A stretch of DNA of 64,000 bases from Phoronis australis (taxonomy: Eukaryota > Phoronida > Phoronidae): the NCBI GenBank assembly GCA_002633005.1, contig NMRA01000090.1, forward strand, positions 929,500 through 993,499, read 5' to 3'. Shown in pieces: positions 23,851 to 34,513 of this stretch. How positions within the stretch are numbered: position 1 is the stretch's first letter; every line of letters starts with the position of its first letter. Both the position numbers and the translations under genes were made by a program. The notes beneath the pieces are model-generated. The model saw only the letters and a list, made by a program, of their open reading frames with translations. It had not been told where the DNA came from and did no database searches.

Positions 23851-24337
23851 CTATGAAAATCAAAGCGGAATATATCCAGGACAAACATTTTCTAGTCAAG
23901 AATTAAAATCTCTGCAGAGCCAAAAACATACTCAAAATCATAATTTATCACGCCCGGACCTATAACTTATGATACCAGGACCCGAAATTTGACTATGATT
24001 TATCACGCCAGGACCAAAAATTTATCCTGCTAGGACATAAAGTATATCACATTTATAAATTTTCTTTCCTGACGTCATATAATATCGGTCCTGAGATGAT
24101 CAGTTATAAGTCCTTACGTTATCAACTTTGGGTCCTGACCTATTAAATTTCGCTGTTGAGTTGTTTTTTTTAGTTAAAATAATGGTTTGACTGTTTTTGA
24201 TTCTTGAATAAGTGATAATTCTGGTTTTGAGTTCTTTCTTGTTGGTTTTGCAGGGTAAAATAAATGTTTTGACCTGTTTTTAATTCTTGAATAAAAATTT
24301 TTTGTCCTGGAAATTGTTCCGCTTTGGCTTTTCATAG
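23851..24337. mobile_element. Foldback element with about 85-bp inverted ends
   Basis: CTATGAAAATCAAAGCGGAA at 23851 is answered on the other strand from 24337 (CTATGAAAAGCCAAAGCGGA); the match continues through CCAGGACAAA and TCAAGAATTAAAA. The interior holds degenerate TTTATCACGCCAGGACC repeats on one side and their complement (GGTCCTGA) on the other, so most of its length can fold on itself. No clear target duplication. Confidence 0.75.
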
Positions 24338-24616
24338 CAAACGTCATCTCCACGTGTCTTGGGCGGTCTTCAGGGTTATGGAGGTTTCAAGTTGTAGAGT
24401 AATTGGCCGCATGACTGAAGTTCGTACCAGAAGGAAAATTGCTACGAAAATAGCCCAATGGAGCCAATGTCGCATCGTTCGCCCCTTCTTGGTCTGCCAT
24501 TCCGTTATTTTTCTCCCGCCATATTATACTGACTAACTGATACTACACAGCCAAAACAACAAACTAACATGATACCTTCAAATTAATCAACGAGGATCAA
24601 ATTTTTGTCTTCAACA

Positions 24617-24832
24617 CATGCGCGCACCCCGCAGCCTTCAAAATGGGGTGGCTCGAATTCCTGTCGATGTGGACCTTTTGCTGACAAAAAATCGGGAGGA
24701 CATAACAACGGGGTACCACATCCACAACTCTGAACTGTGCGTCTGCGTCTTTTTTAGTGCATATTTGTCTCATTTTCTCGGACTCGTTCGAGACCCCCGC
24801 GCCCCCCCCCGGGTGAGCGCACGCAGCAAGTT
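24617..24832. mobile_element. MITE family B, copy 3
   Basis: Left end ATGCGCGCACCCCGCAGCCT then CAAAATGGGG; right end, on the other strand, GCGTGCGCTCACCCGGGGGG and TCTCGAACGAG. About 215 bp with GC-rich inverted ends; interior diverged. Confidence 0.55.
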
Positions 24833-25316
24833 CAGCCAGTACTAATTTGTATTTATGCTGAGGCACGCGTTACTTCAGGTGCAAATACTTGCATATTTCT
24901 AAAACGCCTTCTTTAATGGCGACTTTCACTTTAAAGCTCTTAATCAATAATATTATCAAAAGATTTATAAATCGGGAACTCGAGGAATAAAAATAGTTTT
25001 TAATCTTTATAATAACAAGCATTCATTGTGCGACTTCTGTTGCTTTCTCTTGGGACCGAATTATTCAGTCTAGCGGCTCCTGCTTATGGATTTTAAGAAC
25101 CTATGCATAAAAATATCACGTGAGCACTTGGTTTCGAATAATGTCTTATAACGCGTTCAGATGTGAATGTTTTACAAGAAGACACCTAACGTCTAAAACG
25201 AGCGTTCACAAAGGTTTGCACTGTCTTACCGTCGGAAGACAGATCAGGCATCGAAGGAGTGTTCACATGTGCATTTTTCAGACTGATCTACCTTTTGTAC
25301 GGCACGTAGTAGACAC

Positions 25317-25474
25317 CAGGGGCGGATCCAGGATTTTGAGTTAGGGAAGGCCAGGCCAGAGTATTGGTTATGATTTTAGCCGTCCGACATTCGCACTCCC
25401 AGACTCCCAAATGGAATTTGGGAGAATTTTAGAAGAGCCATGGCCCCCTTAGCCCCCCTCTAAATCTGCCACTG
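25317..25474. mobile_element. MITE family E (CAGKGGCGGAT ends, 5-bp TSD), copy 1
   Basis: 158 bp from CAGGGGCGGATCCAGGATTT to AAATCTGCCACTG, flanked on both sides by GACAC (25312-25316 and 25475-25479). Its interior is an inverted match to 51240-51392 (AATGTCGGACG/CGAATGTCTGAC and CCAAATGGAATTTGGGAGAA). Non-coding. Confidence 0.85.
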
Positions 25475-25479
25475 GACAC

Positions 25480-26255
25480 ATTTGTAGGGTCACCATCGCG
25501 CGCGCGAGACTTTGGTACTTATCCCACGTCAGGGGTAGATTTAAGAGCGTACCCCGCGTCACTGACGCACAAAATATTTCGTTGACGCACTGTGATTTCT
25601 CAACTTGACCAATTGGTCAGGGGGTCAGGGGTCATTTTAGAAAGACATGGATACGTGTAAATTAACCCACACGACCTCAAGTCTGTCGGCCAATTTGGAG
25701 AACCTGTGTGCCATGCTATTTTTTGTCCTTTTTCGCTTTCAGTTTGAATGGGCCCGATGACCCGACTTAACCAACCACGATGCGGCAGTGAATCAGTTTT
25801 TTACACTAATGACGCAAGGCGCACTTCTAAAATGATTCCTGCTGATGTATTAAAATAGTGTCAACATTGATTAAGAAACAATCCCATCTTAATTGTCTTG
25901 CCGCAGAAATAATTAGTTATTGCACAATGTACAGGTACATGTAGAACAGCTGTTGAAAAGTTATATTTGTGACCAAAACAACAAGGGCAGAAACGTCTCG
26001 ACAAAGAAACCATCCTCCAAAATCAAATTAAAAAGTTCTCTAAATTGGCCCATAGTTTTAAGACATAGTGGGTCAACTGGCATATGCCCACGTTTTCTAA
26101 AATGACCGCCGCAGCGTCCTAGCACAACTTGAGTTCTGTTTACATTTATTTACAATGCTCAAGCCGTTTAATTAACTGCAATAAGCAAACGTGTGGTGAT
26201 TCAATTGATGGGATATTATGTAATCTTTCGAAGCTCCAGTTTCATTCATTTCAGA
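25480..26255. other. Intergenic, nothing recognised
   Basis: Includes CGCGCGCGCGAG near 25500 and a TACATGTA at about 25933. No coding signal. Confidence 0.6.
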
Positions 26256-26445
26256 ATTAAAGGGACACTCCTGGCAAGAAAACTAACTTAGCACAAGTGT
26301 GGAATCGAACCCACTGTCTCTGCAATAGCAAGCTTTAGCGCTGAGCGATCAGTACTCGACCTGGTAATGTCACCGGCCTTGAATGAAGCGAATGTCCTGA
26401 CAAACAACGGCAGAATTGGCGATTTGTAATAAATGCACAAAAACA
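26256..26445 (-). mobile_element. SINE-like family C, minus-strand copy
   Basis: On the minus strand it reads ACAAATCGCCAATTCTGCCG, AAGGCCGGTGACATTACCAG, a tRNA-like stretch with a good B box GGTTCGATTCC, and ends near AGTGTCCCTTTAATT. Confidence 0.65.
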
Positions 26446-26639
26446 AAACGAATTTTACTGCTTTATTGCTTTGGTCAAACTTAGTATCTTTAAAAAGTCT
26501 ACCCCATTCGACAATGATCGCAAAATTGCGTTTTTCGGCCTTAAAAAGACCATGTCACTTTGATGCTGGATTGAGACAGCGTATGCAGTCAAAATGCGGA
26601 CTTCTAGAAGTACATGTACTGTAGGTTTCACCAGAGTTT

Positions 26640-26880
26640 TAAAACGGCAAAATCGGTTGCGTTTTTGAAATGTTGTTACAGATCACAAATTCTTGCCGTC
26701 GTCTGCCAACTACTCGCTGAAATCAAGCTCATAGTCTCAAACTGTCAGCGAAAAACGCTTAAAATACTTGAATGTCATTTATCAAGTCGGGTTTAGCTCG
26801 CTGGTTGTGAGATCCGTTCAGCGTTGGAGCTGATCTTAATAAAACATTTTTCTTGTCACTAAAGTCACTCACTTTATGAC
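26640..26880 (+). mobile_element. SINE-like family C, further copy
   Basis: Head CACAAATTCTTGCCGTCGTC, CGCTGAAATCAAG, a degraded tRNA-like part (GAGATCCGTTCAGCG) and tail AAAACATTTTTCTTGTCACT. Confidence 0.55.
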
Positions 26881-28040
26881 GACGAAGCCAAAGACTTAGC
26901 GAGAAGCAAAGAAATATACACGCAAATCATGCGCCCAGGGTTAACGCTCCAGGACTATGACTTAAAATTTGACGAACGCGTATTGAAGGTGTGACCGATT
27001 CATGGTATTGCTCATGATACACGATTGCATTTCGTTGCCAGCTACTGTAGAGCTCATTTTTCAAAGAGTTTGCATTGATTTAAAATTCCCGAATCAATAC
27101 TCCTATTACATGTCGCTGGACAACATTTCGAGAACTTCACTATTCTGAAGTAAGTAATGCACAGTGAACCGAGTATGTGTCTTCCCAATGAATCGCACTG
27201 ACGTCCTCATTGACAACGATCCTTCAGACCCATTAATAATTTCTTTTCCTAAGAACTGGATTTTTTTCATTCAACACAACTCCATTCTTGCGAACGCATT
27301 TCTTTGCAGACATGTGCGGATAGATCTCGTCTACTACCGTATCTAGCCCGTGCACCTCGTATCTCGCATGAGAGAGCGAAAACAACCGTGTTTTACTAGG
27401 AGGAAAACGTGTGCTCATCAAAACAGAATTGCCGTGCCCAAGGCGAAAGATACAACGCAGCTCATGGGAAAAGAATTACTTTCATGAGAGAAAAAGGTGT
27501 TAATGAGACCACCTGGGAATGAGGAATAATGTTTATTCTGGTACGGTCTTTCGAAATGCGCAGTGCCATTGCGTGGACTGAATATATGTAGAGGGCTCAA
27601 ACCACAATACTGCTACGCGCTCATATTCCCGGAAGGCTGATGTTCCCTTAAAGATATACGTTCCGCTTCGTCTTGGTGAAACACGTTACAAAAGTGATTT
27701 TAGCGCAAACCAGTTTGAATTTAGCCAAAACTTATTCGCAAGTAATGCTCGATCAATACGATGTCAATCTTTGAAAAATAAGAAAATAATAGAGAGTTTT
27801 AATGCCGAGTTTTCCATTTTTGTTGGTGCACCAAAAATTGTCGCTACAGTTGAATACATCTGAACTTCAACTTGTAGGGCTATATAATGTAAAACGAAAA
27901 TACATGCTAGCCTGTAATTTACGAAATTTATCAGATGCACACTCTCGTATGTGACTGTCTTTTCAAAATCAATTTTATAAGTTCGCAATGATGATTTTCA
28001 TTCACGCAAACATCGGTGGTCGTCTGCTGGAGCCCTTATA
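26881..28040. other. Intergenic, nothing recognised
   Basis: No domain-bearing open frame, RNA or repeat identified. Confidence 0.6.
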
Positions 28041-28638
28041 TTGAAAAGAATGACGCTGTCTATATCATCTTCAGATGGCTTTATGACGTGACCGTCCGCT
28101 GTCAGCCATTTCGACTCCTAAAGCTGGCACGACTTCTTGGTGGGCGAATCGACAGTGACTGGACAAGTCACCCAGTGCCCATCTGACGATGACTTCCTGT
28201 TGAGCTGCTCTCATCTTCACCACAGTCATTATGATGTCCGTTCCGCCGCCTCGTTTCTTGCAGCATTGCAGGACTTCTTGACCAAGAGGGCTAATGGTGT
28301 CAATGAAGCACTTATCCTAGAAAAACTGTTTCTCAAACCTCCATGTCGACCAAAAGAACTTTATAGTTAGGGCACGAGGGAAGACTACTCTTGACGATGA
28401 ATTCGGCTTCCGCTCCAGCCGTCATGACGGGGAATTCCGGGTCAATTCGTACGAAAAAATTTGCCTTGTGCTGTACTACGATGTCTCGGTGATGGAGACT
28501 GCTTCCTGCTTCTACGAGTTCACTGCTAACAGGCTATTTCCTCTCCGTTCTGGGTTGGATAACTTGAGAGTCCATAATTATGATCATTACAGTTGTGCCT
28601 TCGCCAAAAGAAGTTCCTCAACAAGATATGTACGGTGA
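28040..28638 (+). pseudogene. Decayed coding-like stretch, identity unknown
   Basis: Three consecutive coding-looking stretches lie in three different + frames. The first is near 28055-28160 (WLYDVTVRCQPFRLLKLARL), the second 28137-28367 (ASFLAALQDFLTKRANGVNE), and the third 28321-28638, a 106-codon stretch (YEKICLVLYYDVSVMETASC, then NRLFPLRSGLDNLRV), ending with TGA. Amino-acid composition and codon choice look more protein-like than the neighbourhood, and the frame changes could be indels. It stops about 150 bases before the piggyBac element. I do not recognise the family; it could be a retroposed gene remnant or chance. Confidence 0.3.
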
Positions 28639-28790
28639 TTTTTCGCTTATTAGAGTATGTCCGACAAGTGAAGTACTAGTTTGTCAAATTCCTTCTATAG
28701 AATAAACATTGGTCTATATTACATATTAGTAGCATGATTTGTACTGTGTACATGTCATATAACAACATTTGGTAATTCTTCATAATTTTG

Positions 28791-31287
28791 TTAACCCATT
28801 TATGCCCAGCGTCCCATTCGTGGGACACTACAAAAATGCTGTCCTAAATTAACGAAAATTCAAATCTATCTGGATTTACTCTGGTGAAGTGTTTGCTTGG
28901 GAATGTACGCAGAAGGTCATTTGCAACAATTGGAATTATCTCCACTTTTACTCACGTAATTGTGCTATTGTGACGCCACGCCTGCATGGTTTAAAGGTTT
29001 TCAACATGTCTCAAAGAAGGTAAGCAAAAATTTTATTCAAATCATGAAATTTTCAGTTTATTGCAATTCACTTAGTAGAATAATGTGTCTAGAGTTCATA
29101 GAAAGTTTTAATTATTTGTTTTCACAAATTGTGTAAAAAATAAATGCCCTTTGCAAACGTCCCACAAAAGGGACGCTGGGCACAAATGGTTGCTCCTGGT
29201 AATATCATTATTCTCATTTTATTTGGCAGAAATCTTACTGTAAATGATGCTGTTGCAATGCTGGAAGATGATGGAGCATTTCAACGGGCTGACATTTTTA
29301 TGAGCCCACCTTCAGATGGTGATATAACAGATGCGGATGAGTGGAGATGAAGACAGCGGTGGAAATATAGATAATCTTCCTGGTCGTCTCCTTACTGCTG
29401 CAGCGTCTGTAACCGTTATCAACAGCACACGTCAACGAATGGAAGACAGCAGTGACAGCTCTGATGATGAACCACCTCCACCCAAACAACAAAGAGCAAA
29501 CAGTACTGCCAAAAAGGCAAAAAAGCAAAAGACTGCAAGAACCTGGGTCAAACAGGACATCACAGCCCATGACAAATTTCTGTGGCGTCAACAACCAACA
29601 GCAAACTTTGACAACTTACCGCAGACTCCAGCAGGATTGTTCGAGTTGTTTTTTTCTGATGATGTAATTGATATGATTGTGTCAGAGACGGTGCGCTATG
29701 CTGGAACTAAAGGTGCTCATGATTTCACTGTTACCCAAGATGAGATGAAATCATTCATTGGCATACTCCTGGTATCCGGATACTCATCGACACCTAGGCG
29801 CAGAATGTATTGGTCTCTTGACGATGATTTGCACAACACAGCAGTAGCCAACACTATGTCTCGCAACAGGTTCGAGACAATAATGCGTTACTTGCATTTA
29901 GTAGACAATAACCGCCTGGATGGCGCTGACAAAATGGGAAAGGTGAGACCTCTGATGGCGGCTATCAATGAGAAATGTCTCATCTATTTCAGCCGAGAGC
30001 AAAACTTGTCAATTGACGAGTCAATGATCCCCTACTACGGGCGACACGGGGCCAAACAGTTTATTCGCGGCAAACCCATCAGATTCGGATTCAAAATCTG
30101 GGCGTTGACCACTGCTTTAGGATACGTGGTTCAGTTTGAACCATATCAAGGAAAACGAGGTCAGCAGACGGGTGACACCGCAGGGTTTGGTATGGGGGGT
30201 GGAGTCGTGCTTGATCTGTTGGCTGAGCTACCAAAGGACAGACCATACCACCTGACCTTTGACAACTTGTTCACCTCACTGGACTTGGTTGACGAGCTCT
30301 CGAGACAAGGCATTGCCTGCACTGGCACAATCCGTGCAAATCGTCTGGGAGACTGTCCCCTGACAGCAGTGAAGGAGTTCCAGAAGACACCTCGTGGCAC
30401 ATATGACTACTCATACGATGCAGCAAATAATCTTTGTGTTGTTCAATCTTCACGGAGTTGCCCCCTTACAAAGGGCAAAAAGATGGTCTCGCGCAGAGAG
30501 CCAGCGCATACGGATTGACCAACCCTTTGTGATAAGTCACTACAACCAAACCATGGGTGGCGTCGACAGAATAGATCAAAACATAGATAAGTATAGGGTC
30601 TCGATACGATCAAAGAAATGGTGGTGGCCGATTTTCGCCTATTGTCTAGATCTTTGTGTACAGCAAGCATGGCACCTCTACAGAGCAACCGAAAGTGGAA
30701 AGGAGCAGCACAAAGATCCCCTGGAGGTTCGGCGCGAAATTGCTAATGTGTTGCTTATGAAGGGGAAACGAGTCACTCAGTATGTTCCTAAATCCGTGCC
30801 TTGCTCAAAGAAAGTATTGCCTGATGTCAGATTTGACAGAGTGGACCACTTCATTAGCACAAGAGACACCCAGAGGCGATGTGTAGTTTGTAAAATGAAG
30901 ACAAAGCGTTTTTGTGTGAAATGCGATGTTAGCCTTCACGACAAATGCTTTATGGCATTTCATGTTGCACAATAAAGATACTTGATACAATATTCTCATG
31001 AATTTTTGTCATTTATTTTACTTTCTACAATATCTTCACATCTAAAAACAATCAATATCATACTACATCTTTCATTTTTACTAGTTTTAGTAGGCATTTC
31101 TGTTGGTGGTTTATAGACCCCACATGTGCCCAGCGTCCCTTTTGTGGGACGAAAATAAAAACGTCAAAAAAACGTAAAATAAAAACTTCTTTCCATCTTT
31201 CCTTATTCATTATGTTCATTGTATGTTTAAAGGCACATAATATCTGAATATGCAGTGAAAACGCGTAGTTGGGCATAAATGGGTAAT
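28791..31287 (+). mobile_element. piggyBac-type DNA transposon (degenerate)
   Basis: TTAA at 28791-28794 is followed by CCCATTTATGCCCA (28795-28808); the perfect 14-base complement TGGGCATAAATGGG ends at 31283 and is followed by TAAT where TTAA is expected. That fits a one-base loss from the TTAA target duplication typical of piggyBac. A stem-loop motif GTCCC-N-GGGAC preceded by CCCAGC occurs at 28811-28826 and 31135-31150 in one orientation and 29159-29174 in the other, so each end holds an inverted pair. Encloses the transposase remnant. Confidence 0.88.
29006..30975 (+). pseudogene. piggyBac-family (DDE_Tnp_1_7) transposase, frame-broken
   Basis: Probable first exon 29006-29019 (ATG, MSQR...) joined across a GT-AG intron to 29230, giving NLTVNDAVAMLEDDGAF and ISPPSDGDITD-like text (here FMSPPSDGDITDAD). 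One extra base at about 29342 breaks the frame, which resumes as SGDEDSGGN in the 29331-30518 frame. The catalytic core is readable: LSIDESMIPYYGRHGAKQF (first Asp), LTFDNLFTSLDLVDEL (second Asp). Near 30440-30460 about 45 bases plus the frame are lost, and the protein resumes as GVAPLQRAKRWSRAE, then GGVDRIDQ (third Asp). A C-terminal cysteine-rich finger (CVVCKMKTKRFCVKC, HDKCFMAFH) ends at TAA 30973. Two frame lesions make it unlikely to work as it stands. Confidence 0.9.
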
Positions 31288-31550
31288 CAGCCTTAAAAAA
31301 TGAAAAGGCGAAAATTTTGGCAATAGTTTCGCGCAAAATATGTGCAGAATTCCCGTAAATAGCAGCTGCACTTTGAAACTACGGCGGTAAAGTACACTTC
31401 TGAAACAAAGAATCACTCCATGCCAACTGCCAAAGCACTTATTCACTGCTTTTTTCATATTTCCGTGCTTTCAAAGACAATTAGGGCCTGGGGTCTAATC
31501 TTTGTATTCGAAATCGAAATTATTTTTGCATTTTCTCCCCTGCTTTAATT
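31288..31550. other. Intergenic, nothing recognised
   Basis: Flank of the piggyBac element. The phrase GGTCTAATCTTTGTATTCGA at about 31493 recurs near 45455, so family F elements may start here rather than at 31551. Confidence 0.5.
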
Positions 31551-31799
31551 CGAACTCAAGATAAGTATCGTATTCTATAGTCGAGTATGTTATGGTTTAC
31601 GCACAAGAGTTTCTAGTCCAACTTCGCACTTTATAACCGATACGAGTAAAGACAGAAGATTTCGAGTACAAGCTCGATATTTTGAGTTCAGACTTAAACA
31701 ATGCTGAGAACATCAAGTGGAAGAGAGAACAAGAGAGTCATGTAAACGTAAACATAATATACCCGAGTCCAGAATTAAAGACGTTTATCTTAAGAATAG
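31551..31799. mobile_element. Foldback family F (ACTCGAGTA), copy 1
   Basis: Starts CGAACTCAAGATAAGT and shows GTTTCTAGTCCAACTTCGCA in the first half. The second half carries the rough reverse complement ending near CCCGAGTCCAGAATTAAAG and TTTATCTT. Diverged relative of 55571-55824. Confidence 0.55.
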
Positions 31800-32111
31800 A
31801 AAATGTCAAAAATAATTTCTAGACCGTTGTTCAGCACAAAGACTATATCCCTTGCCCTGAAGCCATGTCATTCTTGGTAAGAGACTGTGTCGGAAGGTCC
31901 ACCACTTGAACTTCCTGGTCTGTCAGTAGCCTTCACTCTGTCATTTGATCACCAGTTGCACTTGGTCCTTGTCTGCTAGATTTGCATTGAACCATTTCCA
32001 CAAACAATTCATGATCCTCTCCACAATGGATGGAATTGTCTCGATACTTCTCATTTAGTAATGACAACACCTCTTGATTTCTTTGCCTTCACCATCAAAA
32101 TTTTAAAAAAA

Positions 32112-32280
32112 TTAACATATAAAAGAAAGAAGTGTATAACAAAAACGAGTGCTAGAATGCTGCATGAAAACGACGTTTCGATATGAAGCAAATATAGTCC
32201 TCAATAGTCAAACAGAATAGAACGTGGTTTTCATCCTGCGTTCTAGCGTCGTTTTTGTTTTACACTTCCTGCTTTTAATT
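32112..32280. mobile_element. Small foldback element with about 65-bp arms
   Basis: AAGTGTATAACAAAAACGAG then TGCTAGAATGC and ATGAAAACGACGTT is answered on the other strand from about 32275 (AAGTGTAAAACAAAAACGAC, GCTAGAACGC, ATGAAAACCACGTT). The arms meet almost directly, leaving a short centre. Confidence 0.7.
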
Positions 32281-33078
32281 ATTCCAAAACTAATATTATA
32301 AACACATATTAAATTCCATTTCAATAAGGTTCATTTTTAGAAAAACGATGTTGTGTTAAAAGAGACAATTTTTGTTTAAATTCGTTTCAAGCAAAATTCC
32401 AATCTAGTATCCCAACTCCTGACGTATCACTCTAATAGTTCTCATTGAGTGCTCTTCGCAAGCTCACTGCATGCATAGAAATAAGCAAGTTGCGATCACT
32501 TACGAAAAAGTGCTGTGACTAAAATCGATTTTAATTATATTCAGGAAATCAAAGCATGCCTGATGTCGACCTTAAAGAGTGCCATTCATCTGACTACAAT
32601 ACTACATAGCTGAAAACAATTTTCCACAAAAGCCGGCATACAACAAACACAGGAAAAGGCCAGTCATTTCATTCTTTTAGTCACAGATGAACTTGCCCGA
32701 GTGTCAACTGATACAGTGTTTGTCGAAACAAAAACGTTGACTCAGGAGAAGCATTATTTATCTATACATCAGACGCCATTAGAGACCTTTTTAAGAACCG
32801 CCTCTGTCAGAGCAGAAACCTGTTGTTCAAAAATAACACACATTCCGATTTTCTGTTTTCATTTTCTCTTGGGTTTTACTGACTGCTATAGTATCTTACA
32901 ATGGCAGCAAAATATAGACTATGGTTACTCCCATGTAGCACTTCGCAATAATGTGAAAGCCAACTTTCGGTTTTAAAATCAGAATGGATTGTCTGAGCAT
33001 ATTTTTCTATTTTGTGCGTCTGTTTCACGTGTCTTAATTATAATTTGCGACAGTGATCGGTACGAGTGGCGTGAACAA

Positions 33079-33138
33079 ATGACGTCTAAACCGGAAGTGA
33101 TAATAGAGGACTAACAAATAGCATGCGCGGAAGATGGT
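33079..33138 (+). promoter_or_regulatory. Promoter-like motif cluster (CRE, ETS, NRF1-like, YY1-like)
   Basis: Within 60 bases: ATGACGTCT (CRE-like, 33079-33087), ACCGGAAGTG (ETS, 33090-33099), GCATGCGCG (NRF1-like, 33121-33129) and AAGATGG (YY1-like, 33131-33137). This combination is typical of animal CpG promoters. The following ATG (33134) opens only 14 codons before a stop, so any transcript may be spliced or non-coding. It sits about 190 bases beyond the 3' end of the GPCR. Confidence 0.35.
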
Positions 33139-33324
33139 GAAGATCGTTACAAGATGTGCTGCTATCTTCGAAATCTGACAACAATAATGACAAAACGTTG
33201 GAAAAACCTGACATATATTCATTTTTCTTTACAAGTTCAGCGCAATTCTCTTATTCGCTTTCACGATTTCAAATCTTAAAACTCAACGAATTTCACATCA
33301 AACTGACTCTTCAATGAGGTTCAC

Positions 33325-34320
33325 TCATACTGCAGTTGCCACGTGAGAATGCTTTCCATTCCTTGAGAATAAACTGAGGAGATGGCGTCGAAACATTTCA
33401 CCGGTTATCAAATAAATATAGAAGTTGAGAGCGTAATGAGAAAGGCCGATCTGAGTAATAACGGTTTTTATCATAATATAGCTAAAATGGCGTTGCCACT
33501 CTGGATCAGTTTGAATTTCAGCGTCCGTCATGGTGACATTTCCCATTTGGAAATGCGGGTATATGGAATACACGGTAGTCGCAGGTATACTAGTCACTAT
33601 ATAGTAAAATGAAACAGACAGAAGCATGACTGTGGTCGAATTCTTGTTTCCGTTGGACTCTCCCGTGAGCTGCACTGGAGAGTTCCTCCGGCCACGTCTC
33701 GATACTTTCATTACTTCGCGTATGACGAAAATGTTGAAGACGAGGGTTGACATAGGGAGCAAAACAAATATTAGCATCTCCGTCACCCACGTCCAAGCTA
33801 TCCAGAATGTGGTATAATCCCTTGTGTCGCATATTCCCTCATCGTCTTTAAATACCAGGAAGTAGAGTTGTGAAGAGGCAAGCAAATGCGCGAAGACATA
33901 TATTACTACAGTAACTCGCGTGGCTATTGTGGTCGTGCAGTATTTCTGGCTGCTAAAAGGGTGACAGATAGATATGTATCGTTCTGTTGTGAATGCCAAA
34001 ACCAGCATCGGTGATAGATATTGTGAGGCCAAAAAGAACATTCCAAATGATTCACAGAACACCGCTTGATTAAGTATTCCTGTCTCCCAGATAGTGTGAA
34101 GTACATAAACCAGGTGACAAACCAGAAAATATTCATCCGCTATCGCCAAAGCAGCCAAATAACATCCCGAAGAATGACGGATCCTTCTTCTACTCCACAC
34201 GGTAAACGCCAACGCATTTCCCACAAAACCCACCGCGTACCAGATTATAGGGACTACTTTCTCCAAAGAGTTCCTTACCGGAATGTGGAAATCGTACAAA
34301 GCAATATCACTGCGATTCAT
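33325..34320 (-). CDS. Class A (rhodopsin-like) G-protein coupled receptor, neuropeptide-receptor-like
   Basis: 331 codons from ATG at 34320 to TAA/TGA-type stop at 33325; the frame is open further upstream but only with non-ATG starts. Seven hydrophobic segments at about residues 22-44, 53-76, 89-116, 133-155, 173-200, 230-254 and 281-306. Family marks: GFVGN in TM1 (Asn35), LAIAD in TM2 (Asp62), Cys89 at the top of TM3 with Cys164 in loop 2 for the conserved disulphide, ERY (113-115) for DRY, Pro189 in TM5, Pro246 in TM6, and NFYIY (299-303) replacing NPxxY. N-terminal NRS is a possible glycosylation site. CWxP in TM6 is absent. It resembles the FMRFamide/TRH-receptor-like groups expanded in marine invertebrates, but the ligand cannot be told. 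A single coding exon is usual in such expansions. Confidence 0.88.
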   Translation of the reverse strand: MNRSDIALYDFHIPVRNSLEKVVPIIWYAVGFVGNALAFTVWSRRRIRHSSGCYLAALAIADEYFLVCHLVYVLHTIWETGILNQAVFCESFGMFFLASQYLSPMLVLAFTTERYISICHPFSSQKYCTTTIATRVTVVIYVFAHLLASSQLYFLVFKDDEGICDTRDYTTFWIAWTWVTEMLIFVLLPMSTLVFNIFVIREVMKVSRRGRRNSPVQLTGESNGNKNSTTVMLLSVSFYYIVTSIPATTVYSIYPHFQMGNVTMTDAEIQTDPEWQRHFSYIMIKTVITQIGLSHYALNFYIYLITGEMFRRHLLSLFSRNGKHSHVATAV

Positions 34321-34513
34321 TTTTCCAGCTCCAAAGCAAACCAAAAAGTTTGGTGGAATCCTGCGTATTTTGAAGCGAAGCACCGTGCCTTGTATGGAAG
34401 TTGAAACGGCGGGGCCTGTCAGTGAGAGTGTGATCGTCAGCAACTGAACACTTTCGGTGAACCACACAGTCAAATCACCACTTCGCCTCTTCGGGAACCT
34501 TGTCTGATGTTAC
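34321..34513 (-). promoter_or_regulatory. Probable 5' UTR segment and splice acceptor of the GPCR gene
   Basis: On the minus strand CTCTTTGTAG precedes 34513, a fair acceptor 193 bases before the ATG, so the coding exon may be preceded by a non-coding first exon. A similar minus-strand string (CTCTTTTTAGGTAACAT) occurs near 37660, which could be a related upstream acceptor or chance. Confidence 0.3.
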
